Shown piece after piece: positions 8,729-17,896 of a stretch of DNA of 43,423 nucleotides. The stretch covers positions 1 to 43,423 of the forward strand of contig JAFBAS010000119.1 of NCBI GenBank assembly GCA_019247605.1. The letters run 5' to 3'. The DNA comes from Hyphomicrobiales bacterium (GTDB taxonomy: Bacteria; Pseudomonadota; Alphaproteobacteria; Rhizobiales; Beijerinckiaceae). Position numbers and translations under genes: made by a program. Below the pieces are notes generated by a model. That model saw only the letters and a list, made by a program, of their open reading frames with translations, was not told the DNA's origin and ran no database searches. Every line of letters begins with the position of its first letter. Position 1 is the first letter of the stretch.

Positions 8729-9079
8729 TCATTTCGAGGCGGCAGACTCCAGCGCGGCCACGTAAGGAATGAAAGGGACGCGCTCGCGCTTGGTCGCGCG
8801 CGGCAAGAGTTCGGCCACGGCCTTCTTGAAATGCTCCGTCTCCTGATGCGCGCCCCAGCCGGCTTCATCGACGTAGAGCTCGAAGATGAAGAACGACGAG
8901 GGCGAAGTCGGCGATCGATAAGGAAGGAAGAGCTTGACGCCCGGCTCGGCCATGGTGGGCTCAACTAGACCCTCCAGGATCGCGGCGACCTCTTCCGATT
9001 CACCTGGCTTCGCCTCGATGTTGATCGCCACGACGAAACCGTCGTTGAGCTCTTTGGGGGTGAAACTGCTTGCTCGCAT
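8729..9079 (-). CDS. Antibiotic biosynthesis monooxygenase (ABM/YgiN-like) domain protein
   Basis: A 116-residue single-domain protein with the ABM layout: strand GFVVAINIEAKPGESEEVAAIL, a helix, EPGVKLFLPYRSPTSPSSFFIFELYVDEAGWGAHQETEHFKKAV, and a final strand. Small ABM proteins are dimeric ferredoxin-like barrels, cofactor-independent quinol or polyphenol monooxygenases (YgiN) or related enzymes. The start at 9079 is chosen because GAGG is upstream and the family begins near there; the open frame extends 45 bp further. It stands alone, divergent from the amidoligase operon 305 bp away. Confidence 0.75.
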   Translation of the reverse strand: MRASSFTPKELNDGFVVAINIEAKPGESEEVAAILEGLVEPTMAEPGVKLFLPYRSPTSPSSFFIFELYVDEAGWGAHQETEHFKKAVAELLPRATKRERVPFIPYVAALESAASK

Positions 9080-9384
9080 CTTCGTGCCTCGCGCCGACCC
9101 TTTGCTGTGCGCTCGCTCTACCACGTGTCACCCGCTGGATGCTTTGCTCCACGCCGAACTATGAACGCCATCCGTCGGTCACATGGAAGTGTCGGCCAAC
9201 TCCGTCCTGTCCCGCCTTTCCGCGTTTCTCTTCCTGTTGAAATGCCCCGAGAAGCCGATTGCAGGTGGCGCCTGCCGCCAATGCCACGCGAGCCCGTTTT
9301 ACACCCAAGCATTGTCACGGCCGTTCGCCCCCACTATTCATGCTTCGCGTGGGCCTTTCTGTCACGCGTGGAAGGATGGCTTGA
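9080..9384. other. 305-bp divergent intergenic region
   Basis: It separates the ABM gene (minus) from the transglutaminase operon (plus). Open frames across it have no ribosome-binding site and no family resemblance. It contains GCAGG-TGGCG-CCTGC, a weak stem, around 9263, and the candidate promoter described separately. Control of the operon presumably lies here. Confidence 0.4.
9312..9340 (+). promoter_or_regulatory. Candidate sigma-70-type promoter of the amidoligase operon
   Basis: TTGTCA (9312-9317) matches the -35 consensus at five of six positions. After exactly 17 bases comes TATTCA (9335-9340), a weak -10. Transcription would start near 9347, about 38 bases before the TTG start at 9385. 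Prediction by eye only. Confidence 0.35.
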
Positions 9385-12300
9385 TTGGGAATCCTCGTCG
9401 CGCTGCGGCACGTCACGAGCTACCGATATGACCGTCCGATCGGCCTTGGAGCCCAGACGGTAAGGCTGCGGCCGGCGCCCCATTGCCGAACGCGCGTGCC
9501 GAGCTACTCCTTGAAGGTTTCGCCCGCGCGACACTTCGTGAACTGGCTGCAGGACCCTCTCGGCAATTGGCTCGCGCGCGTCGTGCTCCCGGAAAGGACG
9601 ACCGCGTTCGAGGTCGAAGTCGGGCTCACCGCCGAAATGGCGCCGATCAACCCTTTCGACTTCTTCATCGAGCCTTACGCGGAGAAATCTCCTTTCTCCT
9701 ATCCGGAAGAGCTCGGCGCCGAGCTCGCGCCCTATTTGAAGCCGCAAGCGCCGAGCGAGAAGCTCGATGCTTTCTTGGCCGATTTCCCGAAAGGTCCGCG
9801 CCCGACCATCGAGCTCCTCGTCGAGCTGAACGAGCGCGTGCATCAGGCCGTGCGTTACGTCGTGCGCCTGGAGCACGGCGTTCAAGCACCGGAGGAGACG
9901 TTGTCGCTCGGCTCGGGATCTTGCCGCGACTCGGCCTGGCTTCTGGTCGAGCTCCTCCGCCGGCTCGGGATCGCTGCGCGCTTCGTCTCGGGCTATCTTG
10001 TCCAGCTTCGGCCCGATACCGAGCCGCCAGAAGGACCGAAAGGCACGAGAAAAGACGTCGCCGACCTCCACGCCTGGGCCGAGGCCTATTTGCCAGGCGC
10101 GGGCTGGATCGGTTTCGACGCGACCTCGGGGCTCTTGTGCGCGGAGGGTCATCTGCCGCTTGCGGCGGCGCCTCATTACGAATCTGCCGCGCCGGTCTCG
10201 GGTGTGGTCGAGCCCGCCAAGGGCGATCTCACGTTCACACTCCATGTGGAGCGCGTGAACGAGGCGCCACGCGTGACGAAGCCCTTCTCACAAGAGTGCT
10301 GGCGCAAGCTCGAGGCGCTCGGAGAAGCGATCGACCAGGATCTCGCGGCACAGGATGTTCGCCTAACCCTTGGAGGAGAGCCGACCTTCGTCTCGGCCGA
10401 TGATTTCCAGGCCGCCGAATGGAGGACGGCCGCGCTCGGCCCGACGAAGCCCGCGCTCGCCGACAAGCTCATTCGGCGTTTGCATGAGCGCTTCGCGCCG
10501 GGCGGGCTTCTGCATCACGGGCAGGGCAAATGGTATCCGGGCGAAAGCCAGCCGCGCTTCGCCTTCGGGCTTTATTGGCGCCAGGACGGCAAGCCGATCT
10601 GGAAGGATACCTCGCTGATCGCGCGGGATGGCACAGGCCCAAGCTCGAGCCTTCCGGACGCCCAGGCCTTTGCGAAGCGCCTCGCCGAACGCCTCGGCAT
10701 CACGCCCGATCACGTCGTTGCGGCCTTTGAGGACGAGGCCTATTGGCGCGGAAAAGAGCGCGAGCTTCCGGTCAATACCACCACTGGGGATTCGAAGATC
10801 CAGGATGCACAGTCACGCGCTCGCTTCGAGCGTGCATTCGCGCAGGGCTTCGAGAATCCGCGTGGATACGTCCTGCCTATCCGGCGCGCCGACAGCGGGG
10901 ACAATTGCGAGGCGGCGGCGCAATGGAGAAGCGGACGTTGGCGATTGCGGCGCGAGCGTCTCATTCTCGTTCCGGGCGATTCGCCATTGGGCGCGCGCCT
11001 GCCGCTCACCTCTCTTCCCTGGCTCGCCCCCGCCGATTATCCTTTTGTGATCGCGCAAGACCCCCTCGAAGCGCGCGACTTGCTCGACGCACCTTGCCAT
11101 GAGCGCAACGGCGCTTCAGCGAGCGTCGCGTCCGGCCAAGAGGCACGAGCGCCGAAAAGAACAGCGCCGGGTGGCGCCGAGGAGGCTGTGCGGACCGCGA
11201 TCACGGTCGAGCCGCATGAAGGTGCGCTGCGTGTCTTCATGCCGCCGATCGCGCGGCTCGAGGATTATCTCGACCTGGTGAGCGCGATTGAGGCAACGGC
11301 ACGCTCGACGAAGCTCCCGGTCAGGCTCGAGGGTTATGCGCCGCCCTTCGATCCGAGGCTTCGCGTCATCAAGGTCACGCCCGATCCAGGCGTGATCGAA
11401 GTGAATATTCATCCCGCCTCGAGCTGGCGCGAGACTGTCGCCACGACTCTTGGCGTATATGAGGATGCGCGCCAAACGAGGCTGTGCGCCGAAAAATTCC
11501 TGATGGACGGGCGCCATGTCGGAACGGGCGGAGGCAATCACATCGTGCTCGGAGGCGCGGCGCCTTCCGACTCGCCCTTTTTGCGGCGTCCCGATCTCTT
11601 GAAGAGCCTCCTTGTTTACTGGCAGCGCCATCCCGCGCTCTCCTATTTTTTCGCTGGGCTCTTCATCGGGCCGACGAGCCAGGCGCCGCGCGTCGATGAG
11701 GGCCGCCATGACGCGCTCTACGAGCTAGAGATCGCCATGGCGAAGGTGCCTGGCTCTGGCCATGACGAGGTGCCGCCGTGGCTTTGCGACCGGCTCTTCC
11801 GGCATCTTCTTGTCGATGTGACGGGCAACACGCATCGCGCCGAGATTTGCATAGACAAGCTCTACCCGCCCGAAGCCTCAGGCCTGCGGCTGGGTCTCGT
11901 CGAGCTGCGTGCCTTCGAGATGCCACCGGATGCGCGAATGAGCCTCGCGCAACAGCTTCTCATTCGCGCGCTGATCGCGTGGTTTTGGCGCGAGCCCCGG
12001 CGCGGCGATCTGGTGCGCTGGGGAACGGCGCTCCACGACCGTTTCATGCTGCCGGAATTCATCAGGGCAGATCTCCTCGAGGTGCTGCGGGAGCTCAAGG
12101 ACGCAGGCTATGCGTTCGATCCGGCATGGTTCGAGGCGCAGCACGAATTCCGCTTTCCGCTGTACGGCGCGATCGAGCGGCAAGGCCTGCGCCTCGAGCT
12201 TCGTCAGGCGCTCGAGCCCTGGCCTGTGCTCGCCGAGGAAAGCTCGGCGGGCGGCACCGCAAGGCCGGTGGATTCCTCGGTCGAGCGCCTGCAGGTGAAG

Positions 12301-12696
12301 GTAAGCGGGCTCACGCCTTCGCGCCACATCGTGCTCTGCAATGGACGCCGCGTGCCGCTTCAATCGACCGGTGTTGCAGGCGAGATGGTGGCCGGCGTTC
12401 GCTTCAAGGCTTGGCAGGCAGCCTCGGGACTTCATCCGACGCTCGCAGCGGATACGCCTTTGATTTTCGATCTCGTCGACTGCTGGAACGGCTTGTCGCT
12501 CGCCGGCTGCGTCTATCATTCGGGCCACCCAGAGGGTCGCAACCCCAGCGTTTTTCCTGTGAATTCGCGCGAGGCCGAGGCCCGCCGTCTCGTCCGTTTC
12601 GAGGATCGCGGCCATACTGCGGGGCGAATCAAGCTGCCGCCCGAGACACGACCGGGAGAATTCCCTTTGACGCTCGACCTGAGGAGGCCCGGCTAG
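9385..12696 (+). CDS. Transglutaminase-like protease fused to putative amidoligase domain DUF2126
   Basis: A 1103-residue, probably cytoplasmic protein without signal peptide. Residues 1-80 are the bacterial transglutaminase N-terminal beta region (VALRHVTSYRYDRP). Residues about 140-260 are the papain-like transglutaminase core with the triad Cys180 (SGSCRDSAW), His229 (DLHAWAEAY) and Asp245 (WIGFDATSGL). From about residue 310 (RLTLGGEPTFVSADD) the rest is DUF2126, which Pfam lists as a putative amidoligase. The start is TTG, with GGAAGGA upstream and the family N-terminus beginning there; the nearby ATG at 9376 stops after two codons. The next gene starts two bases after its stop. A role in forming or remodelling amide bonds on an unknown peptide is inference from these domains. 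Confidence 0.9.
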   Translation: MGILVALRHVTSYRYDRPIGLGAQTVRLRPAPHCRTRVPSYSLKVSPARHFVNWLQDPLGNWLARVVLPERTTAFEVEVGLTAEMAPINPFDFFIEPYAEKSPFSYPEELGAELAPYLKPQAPSEKLDAFLADFPKGPRPTIELLVELNERVHQAVRYVVRLEHGVQAPEETLSLGSGSCRDSAWLLVELLRRLGIAARFVSGYLVQLRPDTEPPEGPKGTRKDVADLHAWAEAYLPGAGWIGFDATSGLLCAEGHLPLAAAPHYESAAPVSGVVEPAKGDLTFTLHVERVNEAPRVTKPFSQECWRKLEALGEAIDQDLAAQDVRLTLGGEPTFVSADDFQAAEWRTAALGPTKPALADKLIRRLHERFAPGGLLHHGQGKWYPGESQPRFAFGLYWRQDGKPIWKDTSLIARDGTGPSSSLPDAQAFAKRLAERLGITPDHVVAAFEDEAYWRGKERELPVNTTTGDSKIQDAQSRARFERAFAQGFENPRGYVLPIRRADSGDNCEAAAQWRSGRWRLRRERLILVPGDSPLGARLPLTSLPWLAPADYPFVIAQDPLEARDLLDAPCHERNGASASVASGQEARAPKRTAPGGAEEAVRTAITVEPHEGALRVFMPPIARLEDYLDLVSAIEATARSTKLPVRLEGYAPPFDPRLRVIKVTPDPGVIEVNIHPASSWRETVATTLGVYEDARQTRLCAEKFLMDGRHVGTGGGNHIVLGGAAPSDSPFLRRPDLLKSLLVYWQRHPALSYFFAGLFIGPTSQAPRVDEGRHDALYELEIAMAKVPGSGHDEVPPWLCDRLFRHLLVDVTGNTHRAEICIDKLYPPEASGLRLGLVELRAFEMPPDARMSLAQQLLIRALIAWFWREPRRGDLVRWGTALHDRFMLPEFIRADLLEVLRELKDAGYAFDPAWFEAQHEFRFPLYGAIERQGLRLELRQALEPWPVLAEESSAGGTARPVDSSVERLQVKVSGLTPSRHIVLCNGRRVPLQSTGVAGEMVAGVRFKAWQAASGLHPTLAADTPLIFDLVDCWNGLSLAGCVYHSGHPEGRNPSVFPVNSREAEARRLVRFEDRGHTAGRIKLPPETRPGEFPLTLDLRRPG

Positions 12697-12697
12697 C

Positions 12698-15223
12698 TTG
12701 GCTCCCGACCGCCCGAGCGCCGCCGCAAGCCGTGGCCGTGGTGCCGAGAGGCGCCTTCTCGGCTGGACGACAGGTTATGCGAGCTTGCCGGGCGTGCGCG
12801 ACGAATTCCTCGCCGAGGACGGTAACCCGCGCCCGCATTGGTTGCATTTCCTGCAAGGCCTCGCTGAACTCGATGCCGCCGAGATCGCGCGCCGTTTCGC
12901 TTCGGCGGATCGGCACATCCGCGACATGGGCATCTCCTACCGTGTCTATGGCGAAACGGGCGAGCGTTCCTGGCCGTTGAGCCACCTGCCGCTTCTCATC
13001 GGTGAAGGCGAGTGGCGAGACATCGCCGCGGGTATTGCGCAGCGCGCCGAGCTTCTCGAAACCGTGCTCCACGATCTTTATGGTGAAGGTCGCCTCGTGA
13101 GCGGCGGCGATCTCCCGGCCGCCGCGGTCACGGGAAGCGCGAATTTCCTGCGCCCACTTCAAGGCGTGAAGCCCCCAGGCGGTCGCCACCTTCACCTTTA
13201 TGCCGCCGATCTCGGTCGCGGTCCTGACGGACAATGGTGGGTGTTGGGCGATCGCGCCCAGGCGCCTTCGGGCGCCGGCTACGCGCTCGAGAACCGGCTC
13301 GTGCTTTCGCGCGCCTTGCCCCACCTCTACAACGAGATGAATGTCGAACGCCTCGCTCCCTTCTTTCAAGCCTTCCGGGCAGGGTTGCGCGCAGCGGCAA
13401 AGCGTTCCGAACCGCGCATCTGCCTTTTGACGCCTGGGCCCCTGAGCGAGACCTATTTCGAGCAGGCCTATCTTGCTCGCTATCTTGGATTCCTTCTGGT
13501 CGAGGGAGACGACCTTCTCGTGCGCGAGGGACGCGTGCACGTGCGCACCATCGCGGGCCTCAAACGCGCCGACGTCATTTGGCGGCGCGTCGATGGCGAC
13601 TTCACGGACCCGCTCGATCTCAACGCGGCCTCGAGGCTCGGCGTGCCGGGCCTCACGCAAGCGCTGCGCGACGGCAATGTGGTCATGGCGAACATGCCAG
13701 GCTCGGCTATCGTGGAAGCGCCCGCCTTGCTGAGCTTCCTCCCCATGTTGAGCCGCTGCCTCGCCGGCGAGGAGCTCAAGCTTCCGAACGTCGCCACATG
13801 GTGGTGCGGACAAAAGCGCGAGTGCGACGAGGTGATCGAGCGCCTTGATGATATGGCGATCCGTGGCGCCTTCGGGGACGGGGTGCCGGGCGTCGCGCCG
13901 GCCTCGACCGCGCTCGGCAGCGAGCTCGCGCCACAGGATCGCGCGCGGCTGATCGCGGCAATGCGCGAGCGCGGAGGCGACTATATCGGCCAGGAAGTGG
14001 TGAAGCTATCGACAACTCCTTTCTGGGAGGACGGGCGGCTTTCGCCACGGCCCTTCACCTTGCGCGTCTTCGCGGCCGCCACGCCAGAGGGTTGGCGCGT
14101 GATGCCGGGCGGCTTTTGCCGCATTTCCGACGAGCCCGATGCCCGAGCTTTCTCGATGGGCGAAGGCGTGCGTTCGGCCGATGTGTGGGTGCTCGGCGAA
14201 AAACCGGCCGAAATGGTGACGCTGTTGCCGCAGAGCGAGGCCGTGGAGGTGCGCCGGCTCATGGGCACGTTGCCGAGTCGCGCCGCCGACAATCTTTTCT
14301 GGCTCGGCCGTTACCTCGAACGTGCGGAGGCGACGCTTCGCCTGATCCGATGTTTGTGCGGCCGTTCGATCGAGACGGACTCGATCTCGCGCGGCACGCG
14401 TCCGACGCTCGAACGCCTGCAGCGTCTGCTGATCGCCTGGGGCGCCGTGCCGAAATCGCAGAAGCACCGCTCCGCGACGGCCTTCGCCTCGAGTGCCTTG
14501 CATCAAGGCGAGAATTACGGCTCGGCGGTCTCGCTCTCGCGCGAGGCGCTGCGCACCGCGTCCGTGATCCGGGAACGCTTGTCGCCGGATGCCTGGCGGC
14601 TCGTGGTCGCCCTCGAGGCGAGGCTCGCCATCGCAGACACCGAGCTGCCGTCCGAGGTCGAGGCCTTCGATCGTGCCGATCAGGCCTTGCGGGCGCTCGC
14701 CGCGCTTTCGGGCCTGATGCATGAGAACATCAACCGCGTCGCCGGCTGGCGCTTCCTCGACATGGGAAGGCGCGTCGAACGCGCCATCGCGACCTGCCGG
14801 TTCGCGCGCATCTTCGCCACCTCGGAAGCCACAGCGGACGATCTCGACGTGGTGCTCGATCTCATCGACTCGCAGATCACCTATCGGTCGCGCTACCGCG
14901 CCGGCGTCGCGCTCGCGCCGGCACGCGACATGGTGCTGCTCGACCCTTACAACCCGCGCTCGGTCGCCTTTCAGTTGGCGCAAATCGATGCGCATCTCGC
15001 CGATCTTCCGGTGTTGCGCAATGACGGCATTCTCGAAACGCCACGGCGCATGAGCATGAGTCTCAATTCCGAGTTGGCGGTGATCGAGGCCGAAGAGCTC
15101 GATGGCGCAAGGGTTCTCGCCATCGAGCAGCGCATCATGAAACTCGCCCAGGCGCTCGCTTCCCGCTATTTCCTGCAAGGACCGAGCGCGACACGCGCCG
15201 AGAAACAACCGGATGTTGCGTGA
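12698..15223 (+). CDS. Circularly permuted ATP-grasp ligase fused to an alpha-E domain
   Basis: An 841-residue fusion. Residues about 30-490 are the circularly permuted ATP-grasp type 2 region (DUF404/DUF407): RDMGISYRVYGE, ADLGRGPDGQWWVLGDRAQAPSG, LTPGPLSETYFEQAYLARYLGF, then VVKLSTTPFW and RPFTLRVFA. From about residue 525 (DNLFWLGRYLERAE) to 830 is the all-helical alpha-E domain (DUF403) with HENINRVAGWRFLDMGRRVERA. In many bacteria these are two separate genes. ATP-grasp ligases activate a carboxylate and join it to an amine; the substrate is unknown. The start is TTG with GAGGAGG about ten bases upstream, and it abuts the previous gene. Its stop overlaps the next gene's GTG. Confidence 0.9.
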   Translation: MAPDRPSAAASRGRGAERRLLGWTTGYASLPGVRDEFLAEDGNPRPHWLHFLQGLAELDAAEIARRFASADRHIRDMGISYRVYGETGERSWPLSHLPLLIGEGEWRDIAAGIAQRAELLETVLHDLYGEGRLVSGGDLPAAAVTGSANFLRPLQGVKPPGGRHLHLYAADLGRGPDGQWWVLGDRAQAPSGAGYALENRLVLSRALPHLYNEMNVERLAPFFQAFRAGLRAAAKRSEPRICLLTPGPLSETYFEQAYLARYLGFLLVEGDDLLVREGRVHVRTIAGLKRADVIWRRVDGDFTDPLDLNAASRLGVPGLTQALRDGNVVMANMPGSAIVEAPALLSFLPMLSRCLAGEELKLPNVATWWCGQKRECDEVIERLDDMAIRGAFGDGVPGVAPASTALGSELAPQDRARLIAAMRERGGDYIGQEVVKLSTTPFWEDGRLSPRPFTLRVFAAATPEGWRVMPGGFCRISDEPDARAFSMGEGVRSADVWVLGEKPAEMVTLLPQSEAVEVRRLMGTLPSRAADNLFWLGRYLERAEATLRLIRCLCGRSIETDSISRGTRPTLERLQRLLIAWGAVPKSQKHRSATAFASSALHQGENYGSAVSLSREALRTASVIRERLSPDAWRLVVALEARLAIADTELPSEVEAFDRADQALRALAALSGLMHENINRVAGWRFLDMGRRVERAIATCRFARIFATSEATADDLDVVLDLIDSQITYRSRYRAGVALAPARDMVLLDPYNPRSVAFQLAQIDAHLADLPVLRNDGILETPRRMSMSLNSELAVIEAEELDGARVLAIEQRIMKLAQALASRYFLQGPSATRAEKQPDVA

Positions 15224-16110
15224 TCTACGACGTCCGCCACATCACCACCTATTCCTACGACGCGCCGGTCGCGTTCGCGCGCTGCGCGCTGCGTCTCTTG
15301 CCGCGCGACGACCAGCATCAACGCGTGCTCTCGGCGCGCCTCGAGATGAAGCCCTTGCCGATCTCGCGCAACGAGCGCGAGGACTTCTTCGGCAATCGCG
15401 TGGTCGATGTCTCGCTCGAGACCGCGCATCGGCAATTGCGCGTCGAGGCACGTTCGCGTGTCGAGGTCCGGCGCGACGAGCCTTCATTGTTGCGCACGAG
15501 CCCCGCATGGGAGGAGGTCAGTCGCCAAGCCTTCGCGGCGCACACGCTCGCGCCTTCCTCCCCCGCGCACTTCATCTATCCGAGCCGACTCGCCCCCATC
15601 ATGGAGCCGATCACGCTTTACGCGCGCAAGAGCTTTCGGCAGGGCGGGGCGATCATCGAAGCGGCAGCCGATCTCATGCATCGCATGCGAGCCGATTTCC
15701 GCTATGACCCGAAAGCGACCGTGATCTCGACGCCGCTCCTCGAAGCATTCGAAAGACGGGTTGGCGTCTGTCAGGACTTTGCCCACGTCATGATCTCGGG
15801 CTTGCGCGGCCTTGGCCTGTCGGCTGCCTATGTCAGCGGCTATATCCGCAGCGTTCCTGCGCCCGGAAAGGAGTGCCTCGAAGGCGCGGATGCGAGTCAT
15901 GCCTGGGTCGCTGTCTGGTGCGGCCCCGAGGAAGGCTGGATCGGCTTTGATCCGACCAACGACCGGGAGGTGGCGAACGAGCATGTCGTCCTCGCGATCG
16001 GCCGGGATTATGACGACATCTCGCCGATCCACGGCATTCTTCTCGGCCCGGGCGAGCAGGAGATCGATGTCGGCGTGGACGTGATCCCGTGGACGGGCGC
16101 CGCAGCTTGA
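15220..16110 (+). CDS. Transglutaminase-like cysteine protease, second of the operon
   Basis: A 296-residue protein of N-terminal beta region plus transglutaminase core. The triad is Cys184 (VGVCQDFAHVM), His227 (DASHAWVAVW) and Asp244 (WIGFDPTND). It starts with GTG, overlapping the stop of the ATP-grasp/alpha-E gene (GTGA), and the N-terminus IYDVRHITTYSYDAPVA is that of the family. No signal peptide, so a cytoplasmic place is likely. It differs from the first transglutaminase of the operon in lacking DUF2126. It may cleave or rearrange amide bonds made by the neighbouring ligase; that is inference from context. Confidence 0.92.
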   Translation: MIYDVRHITTYSYDAPVAFARCALRLLPRDDQHQRVLSARLEMKPLPISRNEREDFFGNRVVDVSLETAHRQLRVEARSRVEVRRDEPSLLRTSPAWEEVSRQAFAAHTLAPSSPAHFIYPSRLAPIMEPITLYARKSFRQGGAIIEAAADLMHRMRADFRYDPKATVISTPLLEAFERRVGVCQDFAHVMISGLRGLGLSAAYVSGYIRSVPAPGKECLEGADASHAWVAVWCGPEEGWIGFDPTNDREVANEHVVLAIGRDYDDISPIHGILLGPGEQEIDVGVDVIPWTGAAA

Positions 16111-16225
16111 GCGCTGCGCCGGCGCCTGTTAACCAGTTCAGCATGATCTTCGCCGAGCTCGATTCAGAACAGGGCTATGCTCTCGCCAATCGAAACGTGC
16201 CGCCTTGGCGCGTCATGAGGCTTTT

Positions 16226-17422
16226 ATGAAGCGCGTTCTCCTGATCATCGGGGGTGGGATCGCGGCCTACAAGACGCTCGAGCTCATCCGCGCGCTGCGA
16301 AAGCGCGGCCTTGCGGTGCGCTGCATCTTGACGCGCGCCGGCAAGGAGTTCGTCACACCGCTCGCGCTTTCGAGCCTGAGCGGCGACAAGGTTTATGAGG
16401 ACCTGTTCTCGCTGACCGACGAAGCCGAGATGGGCCATATCGAGCTATCGCGTGACGCCGATCTTCTTGTGGTGGCGCCCGCGACCGCCGATCTTTTGGC
16501 CAAGATGGCGAGCGGGGCGGCGAATGACCTCGCCTCGACCGCACTGCTTGCGACCGACAAGCCGATTCTCGCGGCACCCGCCATGAATGTGCGCATGTGG
16601 CTCCACGCCGCGACCCAACGAAATTTTTCGCGCCTCGAGGGGGACGGGGTGCGCTTCGTCGGGCCCGGCGAGGGTGAGATGGCTTGCGGCGAGTTCGGGC
16701 CCGGTCGCATGGCCGAACCTGTCGAGATCGCGGACGCGATCGAGGCGATGCTGGGCGTCGTCACGAAAGGGAAACCGCTCACCGGCCGCCGCGTCGTCGT
16801 CACCTCCGGGCCGACGCTCGAACCGATCGATCCCGTGCGCTTTCTTTCGAACCGCTCCTCCGGCCGGCAAGGTCACGCCATCGCGGCCGCCGCGGCGGCG
16901 GCGGGCGCCGAGGTGGTGCTGGTGTCAGGTCCCGTGTCGATCCCGGATCCCGCGGGCGTTCGCACCGTCCATGTCGAAGCGGCGGTCGAGATGCTCGCCG
17001 CCGTCGAGGCCGCGCTGCCTTGCGACATCGCGGTTTTCTGCGCCGCGGTCGCGGATTGGCGGGTCGAGCCGGCTTGGCAGAAGATCAAAAAGGGCACATC
17101 CGCGCCTACGCTCGCCCTTATCGAGAATCCCGACATCTTGGCGACGATCGGTCACCATTCGCGCCGTCCGCGCCTCGTCATCGGCTTTGCGGCCGAGACC
17201 GAAAAGATGCTCGACCATGCGCGCGCCAAGCTCGCGCGCAAGGGCTGTGACATGATCGTCGCGAATGACGTGGGCGGCGAAGCGGGTGTCATGGGTGGCG
17301 AGCGCAACACGGTCCACCTCGTGACAGCGAACGGGGTCGAGGATTGGCCCACACTCGACAAGGCCGAGGTGGCACGCCGGCTTGTCGAGCGAATGGCGGC
17401 GCTCATCGAGGGTTCGAGATGA
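16226..17422 (+). CDS. coaBC: Bifunctional phosphopantothenoylcysteine decarboxylase / phosphopantothenate-cysteine ligase
   Basis: A 398-residue enzyme for two steps of coenzyme A synthesis. The N-terminal FMN-dependent CoaC half has GGGIAAYK, catalytic His71 (MGHIEL), PAMN (118-121) and the active-site Cys154 ([12 protein letters not shown]). The C-terminal CoaB half (from about 180) has [20 protein letters not shown] and the Lys-rich KIKKG. An in-frame TTG lies 21 bp upstream, but the ATG at 16226 is preceded by GAGG and begins the family's [15 protein letters not shown]. Its stop overlaps the dut start as ATGA, a common coaBC-dut arrangement. Confidence 0.96.
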   Translation: MKRVLLIIGGGIAAYKTLELIRALRKRGLAVRCILTRAGKEFVTPLALSSLSGDKVYEDLFSLTDEAEMGHIELSRDADLLVVAPATADLLAKMASGAANDLASTALLATDKPILAAPAMNVRMWLHAATQRNFSRLEGDGVRFVGPGEGEMACGEFGPGRMAEPVEIADAIEAMLGVVTKGKPLTGRRVVVTSGPTLEPIDPVRFLSNRSSGRQGHAIAAAAAAAGAEVVLVSGPVSIPDPAGVRTVHVEAAVEMLAAVEAALPCDIAVFCAAVADWRVEPAWQKIKKGTSAPTLALIENPDILATIGHHSRRPRLVIGFAAETEKMLDHARAKLARKGCDMIVANDVGGEAGVMGGERNTVHLVTANGVEDWPTLDKAEVARRLVERMAALIEGSR

Positions 17423-17892
17423 GTCGGGTCCTTAAGCAGGCGCCGCTTACTCTCGACATCCTGCGCCTGCCGCACGCGCAAGACCTGCCCTTGCCGCGCT
17501 ACGAGACCGAGGGCGCTGCAGGGCTCGATCTCCTCGCGGCAGTCGATGCGGCAAAGCCGTTGAGGCTCGCGCCCGGGGCTCGCGCGCTCGTGCCTTGTGG
17601 CATCGTGATCGCGCTCCCCGAAGGCCATGAGGGCCAAGTGCGGCCACGCTCGGGCCTCGCGTTGAAGCATGGCATCACCGTGCTCAACGCGCCGGGCACG
17701 ATCGACGCCGACTACCGTGGTGAAGTTTCGGTGCTGCTCGTCAATTTCGGCGAACGAGCCTTCGAGATCGCGCGCGGTTCGCGTATCGCGCAGCTCGTGA
17801 TTGCGCCGGTCACGCGCGTCACGCCCCGCGAAGCCGACGCCTTGACGAAGACCGCGCGCGGCGCGAGCGGCTACGGCTCGACCGGAAGCTGA
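17419..17892 (+). CDS. dut: Deoxyuridine 5'-triphosphate nucleotidohydrolase (dUTPase)
   Basis: A 157-residue trimeric dUTPase that hydrolyses dUTP to dUMP and pyrophosphate, keeping uracil out of DNA and supplying thymidylate synthesis. All five motifs are present in order: [37 protein letters not shown] and the C-terminal [10 protein letters not shown], with Tyr where many enzymes have Phe. The ATG overlaps the coaBC stop. Its own stop is only four bases from the stop of the convergent rplS gene, leaving no room for a terminator. Confidence 0.97.
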   Translation: MSRVLKQAPLTLDILRLPHAQDLPLPRYETEGAAGLDLLAAVDAAKPLRLAPGARALVPCGIVIALPEGHEGQVRPRSGLALKHGITVLNAPGTIDADYRGEVSVLLVNFGERAFEIARGSRIAQLVIAPVTRVTPREADALTKTARGASGYGSTGS

Positions 17893-17896
17893 AACC

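Noticed and set aside
9118-9318. Minus-strand 66-codon frame upstream of the amidoligase operon
   Set aside because: No ribosome-binding site and no family resemblance; it lies over the probable promoter region.
14006-15208. Minus-strand open frame of 400 codons opposite the alpha-E domain
   Set aside because: No motif or ribosome-binding site; the plus-strand frame is a recognised protein through the same bases.
16226-17892. Extending the amidoligase operon into coaBC-dut
   Set aside because: There is a 115-bp gap after the second transglutaminase, and coaBC-dut is a common independent housekeeping pair, so a functional link is not supported.
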